Positions 40,405 through 51,052 of a DNA stretch of 64,000 bases are shown here, piece by piece. This DNA comes from Mycobacterium montefiorense. Lineage in GTDB: Bacteria; Actinomycetota; Actinomycetes; Mycobacteriales; Mycobacteriaceae. How positions within the stretch are numbered: position 1 is the first letter of the stretch; each line of letters starts with the position of its first letter. Where the stretch lies: contig NZ_BFCH01000007.1 of assembly GCF_003112775.1 (NCBI RefSeq), positions 4,900 through 68,899 on the forward strand, in the 5' to 3' direction. The notes beneath the pieces were generated by a model. That model saw nothing but the letters and a program-made list of their open reading frames with translations, made no database searches and was not told the origin of the DNA. The position numbers and the translations under genes are program-made.

Positions 40405-43400
40405 CTCAGCACCACCAGCAGATCTCCGCCCTCCACCTGCGCGGTGCTCGACACCGCTACCCGCGCCACGGTGGCATCTTTTGGAGCCGTGATCGGAGCT
40501 TCCATCTTCATCGCCTCGATGGTGGCGATCGTCTGGCCGGAGCTCACCCGATCGCCCTCGGCCACCGAAACCGTGACGACGCCGGCGAATGGTGCCGCGA
40601 TGTGGTCGGGATTGGCCCGCTCGGCCTTCTCGGCGGTCGGGATCGTGCTGGCAATGCTGCGATCGCGCACCAGCACCGGCCGCAGCTGGCCGTTCATGAT
40701 GCACATCACCGTGCGCATGCCGCGCTCGTCGGGTTCGGAGATGGCCTCGAGTCCGATCAACAGATCGACACCGCGTTCCAGTTTCACCTGATGTTCTTCG
40801 CCTTGGCGCAGTCCATAGAAGAACTGGTTGGCCGACAGATGCGACGTATCGCCGTAGGTCTCTCGGTGATCCTCGAATTCCTTTGTCGGACCAGGAAATA
40901 GCAGCCGGTTGAGGGTTGCCTGACGTTTGGGCCCGGTCAGCGCAAGCACGGCCTCGTCCTCTCCGCTGAGCTGCGGGATCGGCTTGGCGGGCGCACGGCC
41001 GGCCAGCGCGGCGCTGCGCAGCGGCTCCGGCCAGCCACCGGCCGGATCGCCCAGCTCGCCGCGCAAAAATCCCAGCACCGATTCCGGGATGTCGAATCTC
41101 GCTGGTTCAGAGGCAAATTCGTCAGCGCTCACCCCGGCGCCCACCAGAGCTAGCGCCAGGTCGCCGACCACCTTGGACGACGGCGTGACTTTGATCAGCC
41201 TGCCCAGCACGCGGTCGGCACCGGCGTAGGCCTCTTCCACCTGTTCGAATCGATCCCCCAGCCCCAGCGCAATCGCCTGCTGCCGCAGGTTCGACAACTG
41301 GCCGCCCGGGATTTCGTGGTGGTAGACCCGCCCCGTCGGCCCCGGTAGTCCGGATTCGAAGGGGGCGTAGACCTTTCGCAGTGACTCCCAGTACGGCTCT
41401 AGCGCGCATACCGCCGAGAGCGACAGGCCGGTGTCATGCTCGCTGTGCGCGGTGGCGGCGACGATCGAACTCAGCGCGGGCTGGCTGGTGGTTCCCGCCA
41501 TCGGCGCGGCAGCTCCGTCGACGGCGTCGGCTCCCGCCTGCCACGCAGCCATATAGCTGGCCAGCTGGCCACCCGGTGTGTCATGGGTGTGCACGTGGAT
41601 CGGCAAGTCGAAGTGACTGCGCAGCGCGCTGACCAATTGGTGGGCGGCCTGTGGCCGCAACAGTCCGGCCATGTCCTTGATGGCCAACACGTGCGCGCCG
41701 GCCTGCACGATCCGCTCGGCCAGGTTGAGATAGTAATCGAGCGTGTAGAGCTGCTCGCCCGGGTCGGACAGGTCTCCGGTGTAGCACATCGCGACTTCTG
41801 CTATTGCCGAACCTGTTACGCGGACAGCGTCGATAGCCGGCCGCATCGAGTCAAGGTTGTTGAGTGCGTCGAAGATGCGGAAGATGTCGATGCCGGTGGC
41901 GGTCGCCTCCTCGACGAAAGCCGACGTGACCAGTTCGGGATATGGGGTGTACCCCACCGTGTTTCGGCCCCGCAGCAGCATCTGCAGGCAGATGTTGGGC
42001 ATCGCCTCGCGCAGCGTGGCCAGCCGCTCCCAGGGATCCTCCTTGAGGAAGCGAAGCGCCACATCGTAAGTCGCACCGCCCCAGCACTCCACCGACAGCA
42101 ACTGCGGCATCGTGCGGGCCAGATACGGCGCCACCATCATCAGCCCGCTGGTGCGCACCCGTGTCGCCAGCAGCGACTGGTGCGCGTCGCGGAACGTCGT
42201 GTCGGTCACGCCCACCGCGGGCGACTCGCGCAGCCAGCGCGCGAAACCGTCGGGCCCCAACTCGACCAGCCGCTGCTTGGATCCGGCCGGCGGCGCCACC
42301 TCGAGATCGACCTCGGGCAACTTGTCGTGCGGGTACACCTTCGACGGATGGGTGCCGTGCGGGTGGTTGACGGTGACGTCGGCCAGATAGTTCAGGATCT
42401 TGGTGCCGCGGTCGGCCGATGCGCGTGCGGTCAGCAGCTGCGGCCGCTCGTCGATGAACGACGTGGTGATTCGGCCGGCTTGGAAGTCCGGATCCTCCAG
42501 AACTGCTTGCAGGAATGGAATATTCGTCGACACACCGCGAATGCGGAACTCGGCGATTGCGCGGCGGGCGCGGGACACCGCCGTATGGAAGTCGCGGCCC
42601 CGGCAGGTCAACTTGACCAGCATCGAATCGAAGTGGGCACCAATCTCCGCGCCCAGGTTGGTGCTGCCGTCCAGGCGGATGCCGGCGCCACCGGGGCTGC
42701 GGTACGTGCTGATCCGGCCGGTGTCGGGCCGGAACCCGTTGGCCGGATCCTCGGTCGTGATCCGGCACTGCAACGCGGCGCCGTGTGGCCGGATGTCCTC
42801 CTGCCGCAGACCCAGATCGTCCAGCGTCTCGCCGGACGCGATGCGCAACTGGCTGGACACCAGATCGACGTCGGTGATCTCCTCGGTCACGGTGTGCTCC
42901 ACCTGAATCCGCGGATTCATCTCGATGAAGACGTAGTGGCCGCTCTCGTCCAGCAGAAACTCCACGGTGCCCGCAAGGCGGTACCCGATGTGCCGGGCGA
43001 AAGCGACGGCATCAGCGCAGATCTTGTCCCGCAGCTCGGCGGAAAGGTTTGGCGCGGGCGCTAATTCGACAACCTTCTGATGACGACGCTGCACGCTGCA
43101 GTCGCGCTCGTGCAGGTGGATCACGTTGCCGGCGTTGTCGGCCAGGATCTGCACCTCGATGTGGCGCGGCTTGATCACCGCCTGCTCGAGATAGACCGTC
43201 GAGTCGCCGAAGGCCGACTCGGCCTCACGGCTGGCCGCCTCGATCGCTTCGGGCAGCGCGGCGATGTCGGTGACGCGGCGCATGCCACGTCCCCCGCCAC
43301 CGGCAACAGCCTTGACGAACAACGGAAACCGCATGTCTTGCGCCGCCGACACCAGCTCGTCGACCGAGGCCGACGGCGCCGAGGACGTGAGAACGGGCAG

Positions 43401-43784
43401 TCCGGCTTCGCGGGCGGCAGCGATTGCCCGCGCCTTATTTCCGGTCAGCTCAAGGATTTCGGCGCTGGGACCGACGAACGTGATGCCGGCGGCCGCACAA
43501 GCAGCGGCCAGGTCCGGGTTCTCCGAAAGGAAGCCGTACCCGGGGTAGACGGCGTCGGCGCCGGCCCGGCGGGCGGTTTCGACGATCTCGTCGACGGACA
43601 GGTAGGCCCGCACGGGATGACCGACCTCACCGATCTGATAGGACTCGTCGGCCTTGAGCCGGTGTTGCGAATTGCGGTCCTCGTAGGCGTACACGGCCAC
43701 CGTGCCGACGCCGAGTTCATAGGCCGCGCGGAACGCACGTATCGCGATCTCGCCGCGATTGGCCACCAGTACCTTGGAGATCAC
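40401..43784 (-). CDS. pca: Pyruvate carboxylase
   Basis: A 1127-residue biotin enzyme that carboxylates pyruvate to oxaloacetate. Domains in order: biotin carboxylase from residue 1 ([22 protein letters not shown]-grasp [24 protein letters not shown]), carboxyltransferase from about 530 ([18 protein letters not shown], metal site HTHDTPGG), and a C-terminal biotinyl domain with the attachment Lys1093 in EAMKMEAP. Length equals that of the M. tuberculosis enzyme. It is followed by overlapping rsmD. Confidence 0.97.
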   Translation of the reverse strand: MISKVLVANRGEIAIRAFRAAYELGVGTVAVYAYEDRNSQHRLKADESYQIGEVGHPVRAYLSVDEIVETARRAGADAVYPGYGFLSENPDLAAACAAAGITFVGPSAEILELTGNKARAIAAAREAGLPVLTSSAPSASVDELVSAAQDMRFPLFVKAVAGGGGRGMRRVTDIAALPEAIEAASREAESAFGDSTVYLEQAVIKPRHIEVQILADNAGNVIHLHERDCSVQRRHQKVVELAPAPNLSAELRDKICADAVAFARHIGYRLAGTVEFLLDESGHYVFIEMNPRIQVEHTVTEEITDVDLVSSQLRIASGETLDDLGLRQEDIRPHGAALQCRITTEDPANGFRPDTGRISTYRSPGGAGIRLDGSTNLGAEIGAHFDSMLVKLTCRGRDFHTAVSRARRAIAEFRIRGVSTNIPFLQAVLEDPDFQAGRITTSFIDERPQLLTARASADRGTKILNYLADVTVNHPHGTHPSKVYPHDKLPEVDLEVAPPAGSKQRLVELGPDGFARWLRESPAVGVTDTTFRDAHQSLLATRVRTSGLMMVAPYLARTMPQLLSVECWGGATYDVALRFLKEDPWERLATLREAMPNICLQMLLRGRNTVGYTPYPELVTSAFVEEATATGIDIFRIFDALNNLDSMRPAIDAVRVTGSAIAEVAMCYTGDLSDPGEQLYTLDYYLNLAERIVQAGAHVLAIKDMAGLLRPQAAHQLVSALRSHFDLPIHVHTHDTPGGQLASYMAAWQAGADAVDGAAAPMAGTTSQPALSSIVAATAHSEHDTGLSLSAVCALEPYWESLRKVYAPFESGLPGPTGRVYHHEIPGGQLSNLRQQAIALGLGDRFEQVEEAYAGADRVLGRLIKVTPSSKVVGDLALALVGAGVSADEFASEPARFDIPESVLGFLRGELGDPAGGWPEPLRSAALAGRAPAKPIPQLSGEDEAVLALTGPKRQATLNRLLFPGPTKEFEDHRETYGDTSHLSANQFFYGLRQGEEHQVKLERGVDLLIGLEAISEPDERGMRTVMCIMNGQLRPVLVRDRSIASTIPTAEKAERANPDHIAAPFAGVVTVSVAEGDRVSSGQTIATIEAMKMEAPITAPKDATVARVAVSSTAQVEGGDLLVVLS

Positions 43785-43794
43785 CTTCGGCTCC

Positions 43795-44442
43795 TCACAG
43801 AAGTGTCGACCAATAGTCCCAGAAACGAACCATGATCAGCAGAAACACCGCGGTAAACCATAACGCGGTGAGCGACCATCGCCATTGGTAAAGCAGCCGT
43901 GCCACGGTGCTGTCGCGGCTGTCGAGGACCGGCGAAAGCGCGATCGACGCCACCACCACCAGCAGCGTGATCGTCATCGCCCACACCACCATGCAGTAGG
44001 GGCACAACGCCCCGATCCGGTACAGGCTCTGGAAGATCAGCCAGTGCACGAACCCCGTACCGACCAGCAACCCAGCCGCTAGCACCGACCAAAACCATTG
44101 GGGTATCGATACTTTCGCTACCGCAAGGACCCCGACGACCAGCACGACGGTGAACGCGACGATGCCGGCCAGTGGGTTCGGGTAGCCCAGCACCGACGCC
44201 TGCGGCGTAATCATCACCGAGCCGCACGAGATGATCGGATCGACGTTGCACGACGGCACGTAGGACGGGTTGAGCAGGATGTCGATCTTCTCCACCATCA
44301 GGGTTATGGAGGAGACCAGGCCGACGGCACCGGCGATCAGCACCCACCATGCGCGCAGCGTCGGCACGGATGGGTCACGCGTCGAAGCCGGTGTCGGGTC
44401 GCCGGATCGCTCGGCGGGTTCGACCGACACCGCAACCGTCAC
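43795..44442 (-). CDS. Vitamin K epoxide reductase family protein (VKOR, Rv2968c-like)
   Basis: A 215-residue inner-membrane thiol oxidase with about five membrane segments. The catalytic CPYC pair is Cys147/Cys150, and the loop cysteines are Cys65 and Cys73 (SCNVDPIISCGSV). Bacterial VKOR proteins reoxidise periplasmic DsbA-like proteins with quinone as acceptor. The GTG start at 44442 overlaps the stop of the DsbA-like gene (GTGA), so partner and oxidant are made together. Confidence 0.93.
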   Translation of the reverse strand: MTVAVSVEPAERSGDPTPASTRDPSVPTLRAWWVLIAGAVGLVSSITLMVEKIDILLNPSYVPSCNVDPIISCGSVMITPQASVLGYPNPLAGIVAFTVVLVVGVLAVAKVSIPQWFWSVLAAGLLVGTGFVHWLIFQSLYRIGALCPYCMVVWAMTITLLVVVASIALSPVLDSRDSTVARLLYQWRWSLTALWFTAVFLLIMVRFWDYWSTLL

Positions 44443-45206
44443 GAAGCCGGCGGGGCGACAGGTGCGTCGATGCCCGGCACATCACCCACGATGGTCTTGA
44501 TCTTGCCGACCAGCGCATCGGGTGTCGACGGGTCGTAGTTTTCGCCGTTGATCTTGATCGTCGGAGTGGCGGTGATATTCGCGGCCGACGCTTCGCCGGT
44601 GACCTTGGAGAGATACTTCCCACTGTTGATGCAATCCGGCACCTTGCCGACGACGCCGGCTTCCCGGGCGAGTTCGATCAGTTTCGCGTTGTCGGGGAAA
44701 TTGGGACCCCGCTCGTCGGGCTGGATACCGGTGCTGAACAGCGCGGTGTGAAAGCGGCGGAACGCGTCCATGCTCTCGTCGGCGACGCAGAGGGCGGCGG
44801 CCCCCGCTCGCGACGGATAGTTCTGGTTCTTGGAGCTGTCGAGAATGGACACCACCGAGTAGTCGGCCGCGATGGCACCGGAGTCGATCAGCTTGGAGAC
44901 CGTCGGCCCGAAGGTGCGCTCGAAATTGCCGCAGGCGGGGCACAAGAAGTCCTCATAGAAGGTCACGACGGCCTTCGGGTTGTTCGTCCCGGGCAGGTTC
45001 ACCACCTTGCTCGACGTCACGCGGACCGTGTCGCCCGGTCCGGTGGCGGCGCCCTTCTTGTCGTGATGCGACGTCACGATGTAGAAGACGAGCGCGACCG
45101 CGAAGATGACGATGAACGCGGTACCGCCGATCTGAATCAGGCGGCCGGACTTGCCTTCGGTGGACTTCAGGTCGAATCGGGGGGGACGTTTCGATTTGTC
45201 GGCCAC
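44439..45206 (-). CDS. DsbA-like thioredoxin-fold protein (Rv2969c-like)
   Basis: A 255-residue membrane-anchored disulfide oxidoreductase. A basic N-terminus (DKSKRPPRFDLK) is followed by one membrane segment (IQIGGTAFIVIFAVALVFYIV) and an extracytoplasmic thioredoxin fold with active-site CPAC at Cys89/Cys92 and a cis-Pro loop at TATPTIK. GTG at 45206 with AGGGA upstream is chosen over an earlier in-frame start because it reproduces the N-terminus and 255-residue length of the M. tuberculosis protein. It probably introduces disulfides into exported proteins and is recharged by the adjacent VKOR. Confidence 0.92.
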   Translation of the reverse strand: MADKSKRPPRFDLKSTEGKSGRLIQIGGTAFIVIFAVALVFYIVTSHHDKKGAATGPGDTVRVTSSKVVNLPGTNNPKAVVTFYEDFLCPACGNFERTFGPTVSKLIDSGAIAADYSVVSILDSSKNQNYPSRAGAAALCVADESMDAFRRFHTALFSTGIQPDERGPNFPDNAKLIELAREAGVVGKVPDCINSGKYLSKVTGEASAANITATPTIKINGENYDPSTPDALVGKIKTIVGDVPGIDAPVAPPAS

Positions 45207-45306
45207 AGGGTTCCCTGATCCTTCGGTGTTTAGGTCGGTTTGCGGGCGTCTCGACCGCGGTTTCAGACGGCGCCTCATAGATTACCGGCGCGCGCCTCTC
45301 GGCAAA

Positions 45307-46425
45307 TCAGGCCCGGCTCAGGTGAGCGCGCAGGGCCGAAATCAGGTCGCTGGTGGCGGCCGCGCTGCCGCCGCCGAGCTGAAACAGGCTGGCGAACCCG
45401 TGCGTCAGCGAACCCAGGCTCCGCAGATCCACCGCGGTGCCCGCGGCCCGCAGCGCCGCCGCGTAACGCTCGCCTTCGTCGCGCAACGGGTCGAACCCGG
45501 CGACGGCGACCAGCGCGGGCGCCAGCCCGGACATCGACTCGGCGCACAGCGGCGATACCCGCGGGTCCGCCGGGTCGATGCCGGTGCCGCTCAGGTACTG
45601 CGCGGTGAACCAGTCGATGTCCCGCTTGGTCAGCAAGAAGCCGCGGGCGAACAGGCTCAGTGACCGGGTCTGTGCGGTGAAGTCGGTCGGCGGGTAGAGC
45701 AGCCACTGCAGCAGCGGCGAGGGACCACCCTCGTCGCGCGTGCGCTGGCACACGATCGCGGCCAGGTTGCCGCCCGCGCTGTCCCCGCCGACAGCGACAC
45801 GCCCGGGGGTCGCGCCGAGTTCGCCGGCGTGCTCGCAGGCCCACTTGAACGCCGCATACGCGTCGTCGATGGCGGCCGGCGCCGGATGCTCGGGGGCCAG
45901 CCGGTAGTCGATCGACAACACGTGCACTCCGGCGTCACGGCAGGTCAGCCGGCACAGCGGGTCGGCGGTGTCCAGATCGCCGAGCACCCAGCCCCCGCCG
46001 TGGTAGAAGACCAGCAAGTCCGAGGCCGGACCGCTGGCCGGACGGTAGTGCCGCACCGGGATCTGGCCGGCGGGACCGGGGATCGTCAGGTCGTCGACCG
46101 TGACGTGAATCTGGGGTCCGGGCATGGACAGGATCGACTGGCGCATCTGCGCACGCGAGGCCACCGGGTCGCCGTTGACCGCCAAGCCGTCGATACCGCC
46201 CAGCCGCAGACCGGACAGCATCAGCTGCAGGGTGGGGTCCAGCGTGTTGCCATCGATGATGATCGACCGACCGCCGAACATCACCCGCTTCGCCGGCGTC
46301 GGAATCCACGGAATGGCCTTGACGCCAACGTTGGTGACGACGTCCTGCACCCGGTCGGTCCAACGGCCCGATCCGCGCCTGGCTTCCAGATGCCGCTCCG
46401 GTGCGCCTGGCAGACTCTGTGTCAT
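45307..46425 (-). CDS. lipN: Lipase/esterase LipN, hormone-sensitive lipase family
   Basis: A 372-residue alpha/beta hydrolase. The oxyanion motif HGGGW lies at residues 142-146, the nucleophile Ser216 is in GDSAGGN, and Asp (AGFDPLRDEGE) and His (SLTHGF) complete the triad. The YRLAPEHPAPA motif near residue 174 is typical of this family. ATG at 46425 matches the M. tuberculosis LipN start; an earlier ATG at 46443 would overlap the divergent aldo-keto reductase by 20 bases. With 46425 the two start codons still overlap in the sequence CATG. Confidence 0.93.
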   Translation of the reverse strand: MTQSLPGAPERHLEARRGSGRWTDRVQDVVTNVGVKAIPWIPTPAKRVMFGGRSIIIDGNTLDPTLQLMLSGLRLGGIDGLAVNGDPVASRAQMRQSILSMPGPQIHVTVDDLTIPGPAGQIPVRHYRPASGPASDLLVFYHGGGWVLGDLDTADPLCRLTCRDAGVHVLSIDYRLAPEHPAPAAIDDAYAAFKWACEHAGELGATPGRVAVGGDSAGGNLAAIVCQRTRDEGGPSPLLQWLLYPPTDFTAQTRSLSLFARGFLLTKRDIDWFTAQYLSGTGIDPADPRVSPLCAESMSGLAPALVAVAGFDPLRDEGERYAAALRAAGTAVDLRSLGSLTHGFASLFQLGGGSAAATSDLISALRAHLSRA

Positions 46426-47257
46426 GGCAGCCCCCTTGGTCACCCTTAATGACGGTCATGCGATCCCCGCCATCGGGCTCGGAGTTTTCCAAGTCCCTCC
46501 GGCGGAAACCCAGCAGGCGGTGAGTAGTGCGCTGCAAGCCGGGTACCGGCATATCGACACCGCCGCCGCCTACCGCAATGAACGGGAAACCGGGCGTGCA
46601 ATTGCCGACTCCGACGTGCCGCGCGATCAACTCTACGTGGTGACCAAATTGTGGAACGCGGACCAGGGCTACGACAGCACGCTGGTCGCCTTCGACGCCA
46701 GCATGGACCGGCTCGGCCTCGAGTATCTCGACCTCTATCTGGTCCATTGGCCGCAGCCCGCGGTGGGTAAGTTCGTCGAAATCTTCAAGGCCTTCGCCCA
46801 CCTGCGCGACCAGGGCCGGATCCGGTCCATCGGAGTCAGCAATTTCGAGCCCGAGCACCTGATGGTTCTCATCGATTCCACCGGCATCATTCCCGCCGTC
46901 AATCAGGTCGAGCTGCATCCTCGTTTTCCCCAGACGGAATTGCGGAAAGTCCACGCGCAGCGCGGTATCGCGACCGAGGCGTGGGCTCCGCTGGGCCAAG
47001 GAGCGCTGCTGACACACCCGACGGTTACCGCCGTCGCCGACGAAACTGGGCGGACACCCGCCCAGGTGTTGATTAGGTGGCATATCCAGCTCGGTAATAT
47101 CGTGATCCCCAAGTCGGTGAACCCTGCACGGATTGCGAGCAACTTCGACGTGTTCGATTTCGAACTCAGCGCCAATGACATGGCGGCGATTTCCTCGCTC
47201 GACGACGGAACGCGGCTTGGTCCTGATCCACGAACTTTCAGTTTCACAGGTAGGTGA
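46424..47257 (+). CDS. Aldo/keto reductase (first of tandem pair)
   Basis: A 277-residue NADPH-dependent AKR. The catalytic tetrad is visible: Asp and Tyr in [11 protein letters not shown], Lys in VVTKLW and His in LVHWPQP. The cofactor motif [21 protein letters not shown] is present. It is about half identical, by eye, to the next gene, which is the closer match to M. tuberculosis Rv2971, so this one is the extra copy. It starts head to head with lipN and its stop overlaps the next start (GTGA). Confidence 0.91.
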   Translation: MAAPLVTLNDGHAIPAIGLGVFQVPPAETQQAVSSALQAGYRHIDTAAAYRNERETGRAIADSDVPRDQLYVVTKLWNADQGYDSTLVAFDASMDRLGLEYLDLYLVHWPQPAVGKFVEIFKAFAHLRDQGRIRSIGVSNFEPEHLMVLIDSTGIIPAVNQVELHPRFPQTELRKVHAQRGIATEAWAPLGQGALLTHPTVTAVADETGRTPAQVLIRWHIQLGNIVIPKSVNPARIASNFDVFDFELSANDMAAISSLDDGTRLGPDPRTFSFTGR

Positions 47258-48108
47258 ATACGTTGACTGGCGACGCACGCCTCGCCGTGCCCTCGATCAC
47301 CCTCAATGACGAAAACACGATGCCGGTGCTCGGCCTTGGCGTCGCGGATTTGTCGGAGGACGAGACCGAACGTGCCGTTTCGGCGGCGCTGGAGGTCGGC
47401 TGCCGACTGATCGACACCGCCACGGCATACGGCAATGAAGCCGCGGTCGGTCGCGCGATTGCCGCCTCCGGGATTCCCCGCGCGGAACTGTTCGTCACCA
47501 CCAAACTGGCCACGGCCGACCAGGGGCTTACCGGTGCCCGAGATGCCTGCAACGCCAGCCTGGAACGATTGGGCCTGGATTACCTCGACCTCTACCTGGT
47601 TCATTGGCCGGCCGCCGCGCTGGGCATGTACGTGGACTCCTTCGGCGGGCTGCTGCAACTCCGCGGCGACGGACACGCCCGATCGATCGGTGTCGCCAAC
47701 TTCACCGCCGAACACCTGGAGATGGTCATCGACCTGGTCTTCACGACCCCGGCGGTCAACCAGATCGAGCTGCATCCACTGCTCAACCAGGACGACATGC
47801 GCAAGACCAACGCGCAGCACAACGTCGTGACGCAGTCCTACACACCGCTGGCTCTCGGCAAGCTGAACGAGAACCCGACCGTGAACTCCGTTGCGGGCGA
47901 GTACGGCAAGACGCCCTCGCAGGTGCTGCTGCGGTGGAACCTGCAACTGGGCAACGCGGTCGTGTTCCGGTCGGCCAACCCCGAGCACATCGCCAGCGAC
48001 TTCGACGTGTTCGATTTCGAGTTGGCCGCCGAGCACGTGGACGCGATCAACGCGCTCAATGACGGAACTCGGCTGCGCCCGGACCCGGACACCTACGAGG
48101 GCACCTAG
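47254..48108 (+). CDS. Aldo/keto reductase (second of tandem pair, Rv2971-like)
   Basis: A 284-residue AKR with the tetrad Asp/Tyr in [11 protein letters not shown], Lys in VTTKLA and His in LVHWPAA. The sequence matches recalled Rv2971 ([26 protein letters not shown]-type segments) closely. The cofactor-binding loop reads [15 protein letters not shown], with Arg where the first copy has Lys, which may shift cofactor or substrate preference. GTG at 47254 is used because it overlaps the preceding stop; TTG at 47263 is possible. It converges with the nuclease gene. Confidence 0.92.
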   Translation: MNTLTGDARLAVPSITLNDENTMPVLGLGVADLSEDETERAVSAALEVGCRLIDTATAYGNEAAVGRAIAASGIPRAELFVTTKLATADQGLTGARDACNASLERLGLDYLDLYLVHWPAAALGMYVDSFGGLLQLRGDGHARSIGVANFTAEHLEMVIDLVFTTPAVNQIELHPLLNQDDMRKTNAQHNVVTQSYTPLALGKLNENPTVNSVAGEYGKTPSQVLLRWNLQLGNAVVFRSANPEHIASDFDVFDFELAAEHVDAINALNDGTRLRPDPDTYEGT

Positions 48109-48123
48109 ACAGCCGGCCGGTCG

Positions 48124-48834
48124 CTAGCCCGTCGGGCAGGTGGACGCAGCCTGACGCAGCGCACTCGCCGACGCCCGATCCACCGGCAGCTGGTAACCCC
48201 GCAGCACCGCGATGAACTGCATCGCGTACTGACAGGCGAACGCCTTGTTCGGCGGCATCCACAAACCCGGCGGCAGGTCGCCCTTGTCCTGATTGGCCTG
48301 ACCCTGGACGGCCAGCAAGTTGGCCGGGTCGTTGGCGAAGCGCAGCCGCTCGGGATCCGGCCAGCCGAACGCTCCCATGTCCCAGGCGTACGCGAGTGGC
48401 ACGATGTGGTCGATCTGCACCGATTCGCCGACCTTGGCGCCCCGTTGGAAGGCGATCGTGGTGTTGGTATACGGGTCGTGCAGTACGCCGGTGGCCACCG
48501 CGCTGGGGCACCGCTTGATCGCCACGAACGTCTTGTCGACGAGATCGCGGTCGAGAATATCGTCGCGGGTGTCACATCCGTTGTGCCCGCCCGGGGCACC
48601 GTTGTCGTCGTCCCAGGCGTCGCCGTAAGCCGCCCTGAGGTAGTCGTAGCGGTGCACCCGAAGGGCTACCACCGCAATACCGGCCAGCACATCGGCGCCG
48701 GGTGCCACGGTGGGCACATCGGCGCGCGCGGCAACTTGCGCGTGCTTGGCCGACGTCGACCCCAGGGTCTGATAGGCGACCAGCACCGCGACCACCGCGG
48801 CCGCCGACAACCACAGCAGCACTTTGCGGTTCAC
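48124..48834 (-). CDS. Membrane-anchored HNH-type nuclease-like protein (DUF1524 family)
   Basis: A 236-residue protein with an N-terminal membrane segment (VLLWLSAAAVVAVLVAYQTL) and an extracytoplasmic domain of the DUF1524/GmrSD-C type, related to HNH endonucleases. The catalytic-type motif is QIDHIVPLAYAW, followed by NDPANLLAVQGQANQDKGD and WMPPN. Cysteines in GHNGCDTRDD, KRCPS and FACQY may form disulfides. M. tuberculosis has a similar gene (Rv2972c) in the same place. Its start overlaps the recG stop by four bases. The biological substrate is not known. Confidence 0.86.
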   Translation of the reverse strand: MNRKVLLWLSAAAVVAVLVAYQTLGSTSAKHAQVAARADVPTVAPGADVLAGIAVVALRVHRYDYLRAAYGDAWDDDNGAPGGHNGCDTRDDILDRDLVDKTFVAIKRCPSAVATGVLHDPYTNTTIAFQRGAKVGESVQIDHIVPLAYAWDMGAFGWPDPERLRFANDPANLLAVQGQANQDKGDLPPGLWMPPNKAFACQYAMQFIAVLRGYQLPVDRASASALRQAASTCPTG

Positions 48835-51050
48835 GACTTGTCCAGGTATTCGATGCGGTCGGTGTCGGTGAATTGCGCTGCCAGTAGCGCTAATCCGGCA
48901 TGCAGGCTGGCGTCCTGATACGCGTCGGTACAGAACTCCCGGGCGGCTTCGATGAACACCAGATGGTCGACAAGCGACAGCAGCCGCAGCGTGATCGCCC
49001 TACCGGATTGGTTGCGGCCCAGCACATCTCCCTCCCGGCGCTCTCGCAGATCCAGCTCGGAAAGCGCAAAACCGTCCAGGGTTGCGGCGACGGCACTCAG
49101 CCGCCGGCCGGCCGGGGAACCTGGTGAACTCCAGGTGGCCAGCAGACACAGGCTTGGATGCTGGCCGCGACCGATGCGGCCACGTAGCTGATGCAATTGG
49201 CTGATTCCGAACCGGTCGGCGTCGATCACCAGCATCACCGTGGCGTTAGGGACGTCGACGCCGACCTCGATCACGGTGGTGCACACCAGCACATCGGTCT
49301 CACCGTTGCGAAAAGCGGCCATCGCGGCGTCCTTCTCGTCGGCAGGCAACCGACCATGCATCAAGCCCAGTCGCAGATTCGCCAGCTCGCCGGAGCGCAA
49401 ACGGGCGAAAAGCCCCACGGCGGTTTCCGTAGGGCGCGCGTCGTCTTCCCCTTTCCCCGACTCTTCGGTCTCGTCGATGCGGGGCGCCACCACGTAGGCC
49501 TGCCGTCCGGCGGCGACCTCCTCGACGATGCGCTGCCAGGCGCGGTCCAACCAGGCGGGCTTGTCGCGCACGAAAATAACGTTGCTGGTAATCGGCTGAC
49601 GTCCGCGTGGCAGCTCACGCAATGTCGAGGTTTCCAGATCTCCGTAGACGGTCAGCGCGACGGTCCGCGGAATCGGCGTTGCGGTCATCACCAGCAGGTG
49701 CGGCGTGATGCCCGCAGCAGCCTTGGCGCGCAACTGATCTCGTTGCTCCACGCCGAACCGGTGTTGCTCGTCGACGACGACCATGCCCAGGTTGGCGAAT
49801 TCAACAGCGTCCTGCAGCAATGCGTGCGTGCCGATGACGATGCCGACCTGGCCGCCGGCGATCTCGGCCCGGACTTGTTTCTTCTGCGCGGCCGACATCG
49901 ATCCGGTCAGCAGCGCCGCCCGGGTGGCGTCGTCGGCCCCGCCCAGCTGACCGCCCATCGCCAGCGGGCCCAGCACATCGTTGATCGACTGAAGATGTTG
50001 CGCAGCAAGGACTTCGGTGGGGGCCAACAGCGCGCATTGGTAGCCCGCATCGACCATCTGCAACATCGCCAGCACCGCGATGATCGTCTTGCCGGAGCCG
50101 ACCTCACCTTGCAGCAGCCGGTTCATCGGGCGATTGGCCGCCAGCCCCTCGGACAGCACGTCGAGCGTTTCGCGCTGCCCGGCTGTCAGCTCGAAGGGCA
50201 AGCGGCCCAACAGTTCCGCGGCCAGTCCGGCCGACTGCCGGGGCGCCGATGGCCCCGATTGCGAAAGCTCACCGTGCCGGCGCGACACCAGCGCCCATTG
50301 CAGGCCGACGGCCTCGTCGAAGGTCAGCCGCTCGCGCGCCCGGTCCCGCTCCCCCTCGTCTTCGGCAAGGTGAATCGCGCGCAGTGCCTCGTCCTCGGAC
50401 ATCAACTCATGAGCGGCGACCAACTCCCCGGGCAGCGGATCAGCCACCGGATCGAGAACCTCGAGCACTTGGCGCACGCACGCGAAGATGTCCCAGCTCT
50501 GCAGCTTGGTGCTGGCCGGATAGATCGGGAAGAAGCGGCGCTCGAATGCCGACATCAACACCTCGCCGCTGACCGCCTGCGAAGCGTCGGCGATGCCACG
50601 CAGCGAGGTGCTGCCCCGGTTTTTACCGTCCGGCGAGTCGAGGATCAGGAATGCGGGGTGTGTCAGCTGCATCGCGCCCCGGAAGTATCCGACCTCACCG
50701 GAGAGCATCACCCGGGTGCCCTCGGTGAGCCCCTTCTTGAGGAAGCGCGCATTGAAGAAGGTGGCGGTGAGCTTGTTGCGTCCCGACCCGACGGTGACGA
50801 GCAGGATCTTGTTATTGGGGCGCTTGCGCATCGGGCGCTCGGAAACCTGCGTGATGGTGTCGACGACGGTGATGTGCTGGCCTTCTTCGGGCCGCTCGTC
50901 GTCGGCACCCCGGACCGCCGCGCCCTCGGTGTAGCTGCGCGGGTAGTGGCGCAGCAGGTCGTCAACCGTCCGGATGCCGAACACCTCATCGAGGGAATCC
51001 GCGGCCTTGGCGCCCAGCACGTAGTCCAGCCGGTCGCTTAGCGACGCCAC
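48831..51050 (-). CDS. recG: ATP-dependent DNA helicase RecG
   Basis: A 739-residue branch-migration helicase that reverses stalled forks and processes Holliday junctions. The N-terminal wedge/OB domain (residues about 55-160) precedes the helicase core with Walker A GEVGSGKT, the DEQH box VVDEQHRFG, motif III TATPIPRT and the C-terminal QLRGRIGRG motif. GTG at 51050 starts the frame, only two bases after the stop of the DAK2-domain gene. Confidence 0.96.
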   Translation of the reverse strand: MASLSDRLDYVLGAKAADSLDEVFGIRTVDDLLRHYPRSYTEGAAVRGADDERPEEGQHITVVDTITQVSERPMRKRPNNKILLVTVGSGRNKLTATFFNARFLKKGLTEGTRVMLSGEVGYFRGAMQLTHPAFLILDSPDGKNRGSTSLRGIADASQAVSGEVLMSAFERRFFPIYPASTKLQSWDIFACVRQVLEVLDPVADPLPGELVAAHELMSEDEALRAIHLAEDEGERDRARERLTFDEAVGLQWALVSRRHGELSQSGPSAPRQSAGLAAELLGRLPFELTAGQRETLDVLSEGLAANRPMNRLLQGEVGSGKTIIAVLAMLQMVDAGYQCALLAPTEVLAAQHLQSINDVLGPLAMGGQLGGADDATRAALLTGSMSAAQKKQVRAEIAGGQVGIVIGTHALLQDAVEFANLGMVVVDEQHRFGVEQRDQLRAKAAAGITPHLLVMTATPIPRTVALTVYGDLETSTLRELPRGRQPITSNVIFVRDKPAWLDRAWQRIVEEVAAGRQAYVVAPRIDETEESGKGEDDARPTETAVGLFARLRSGELANLRLGLMHGRLPADEKDAAMAAFRNGETDVLVCTTVIEVGVDVPNATVMLVIDADRFGISQLHQLRGRIGRGQHPSLCLLATWSSPGSPAGRRLSAVAATLDGFALSELDLRERREGDVLGRNQSGRAITLRLLSLVDHLVFIEAAREFCTDAYQDASLHAGLALLAAQFTDTDRIEYLDKS

Positions 51051-51052
51051 GA

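Noticed and set aside
41436..43064. A 542-codon plus-strand frame inside the pyruvate carboxylase gene
   Set aside because: The carboxylase is intact and conserved on the minus strand, so this is an antisense shadow.
49191..51041. A 616-codon plus-strand frame inside recG
   Set aside because: RecG motifs are complete on the minus strand; the opposite frame is Gln/Arg/His-rich without motifs.
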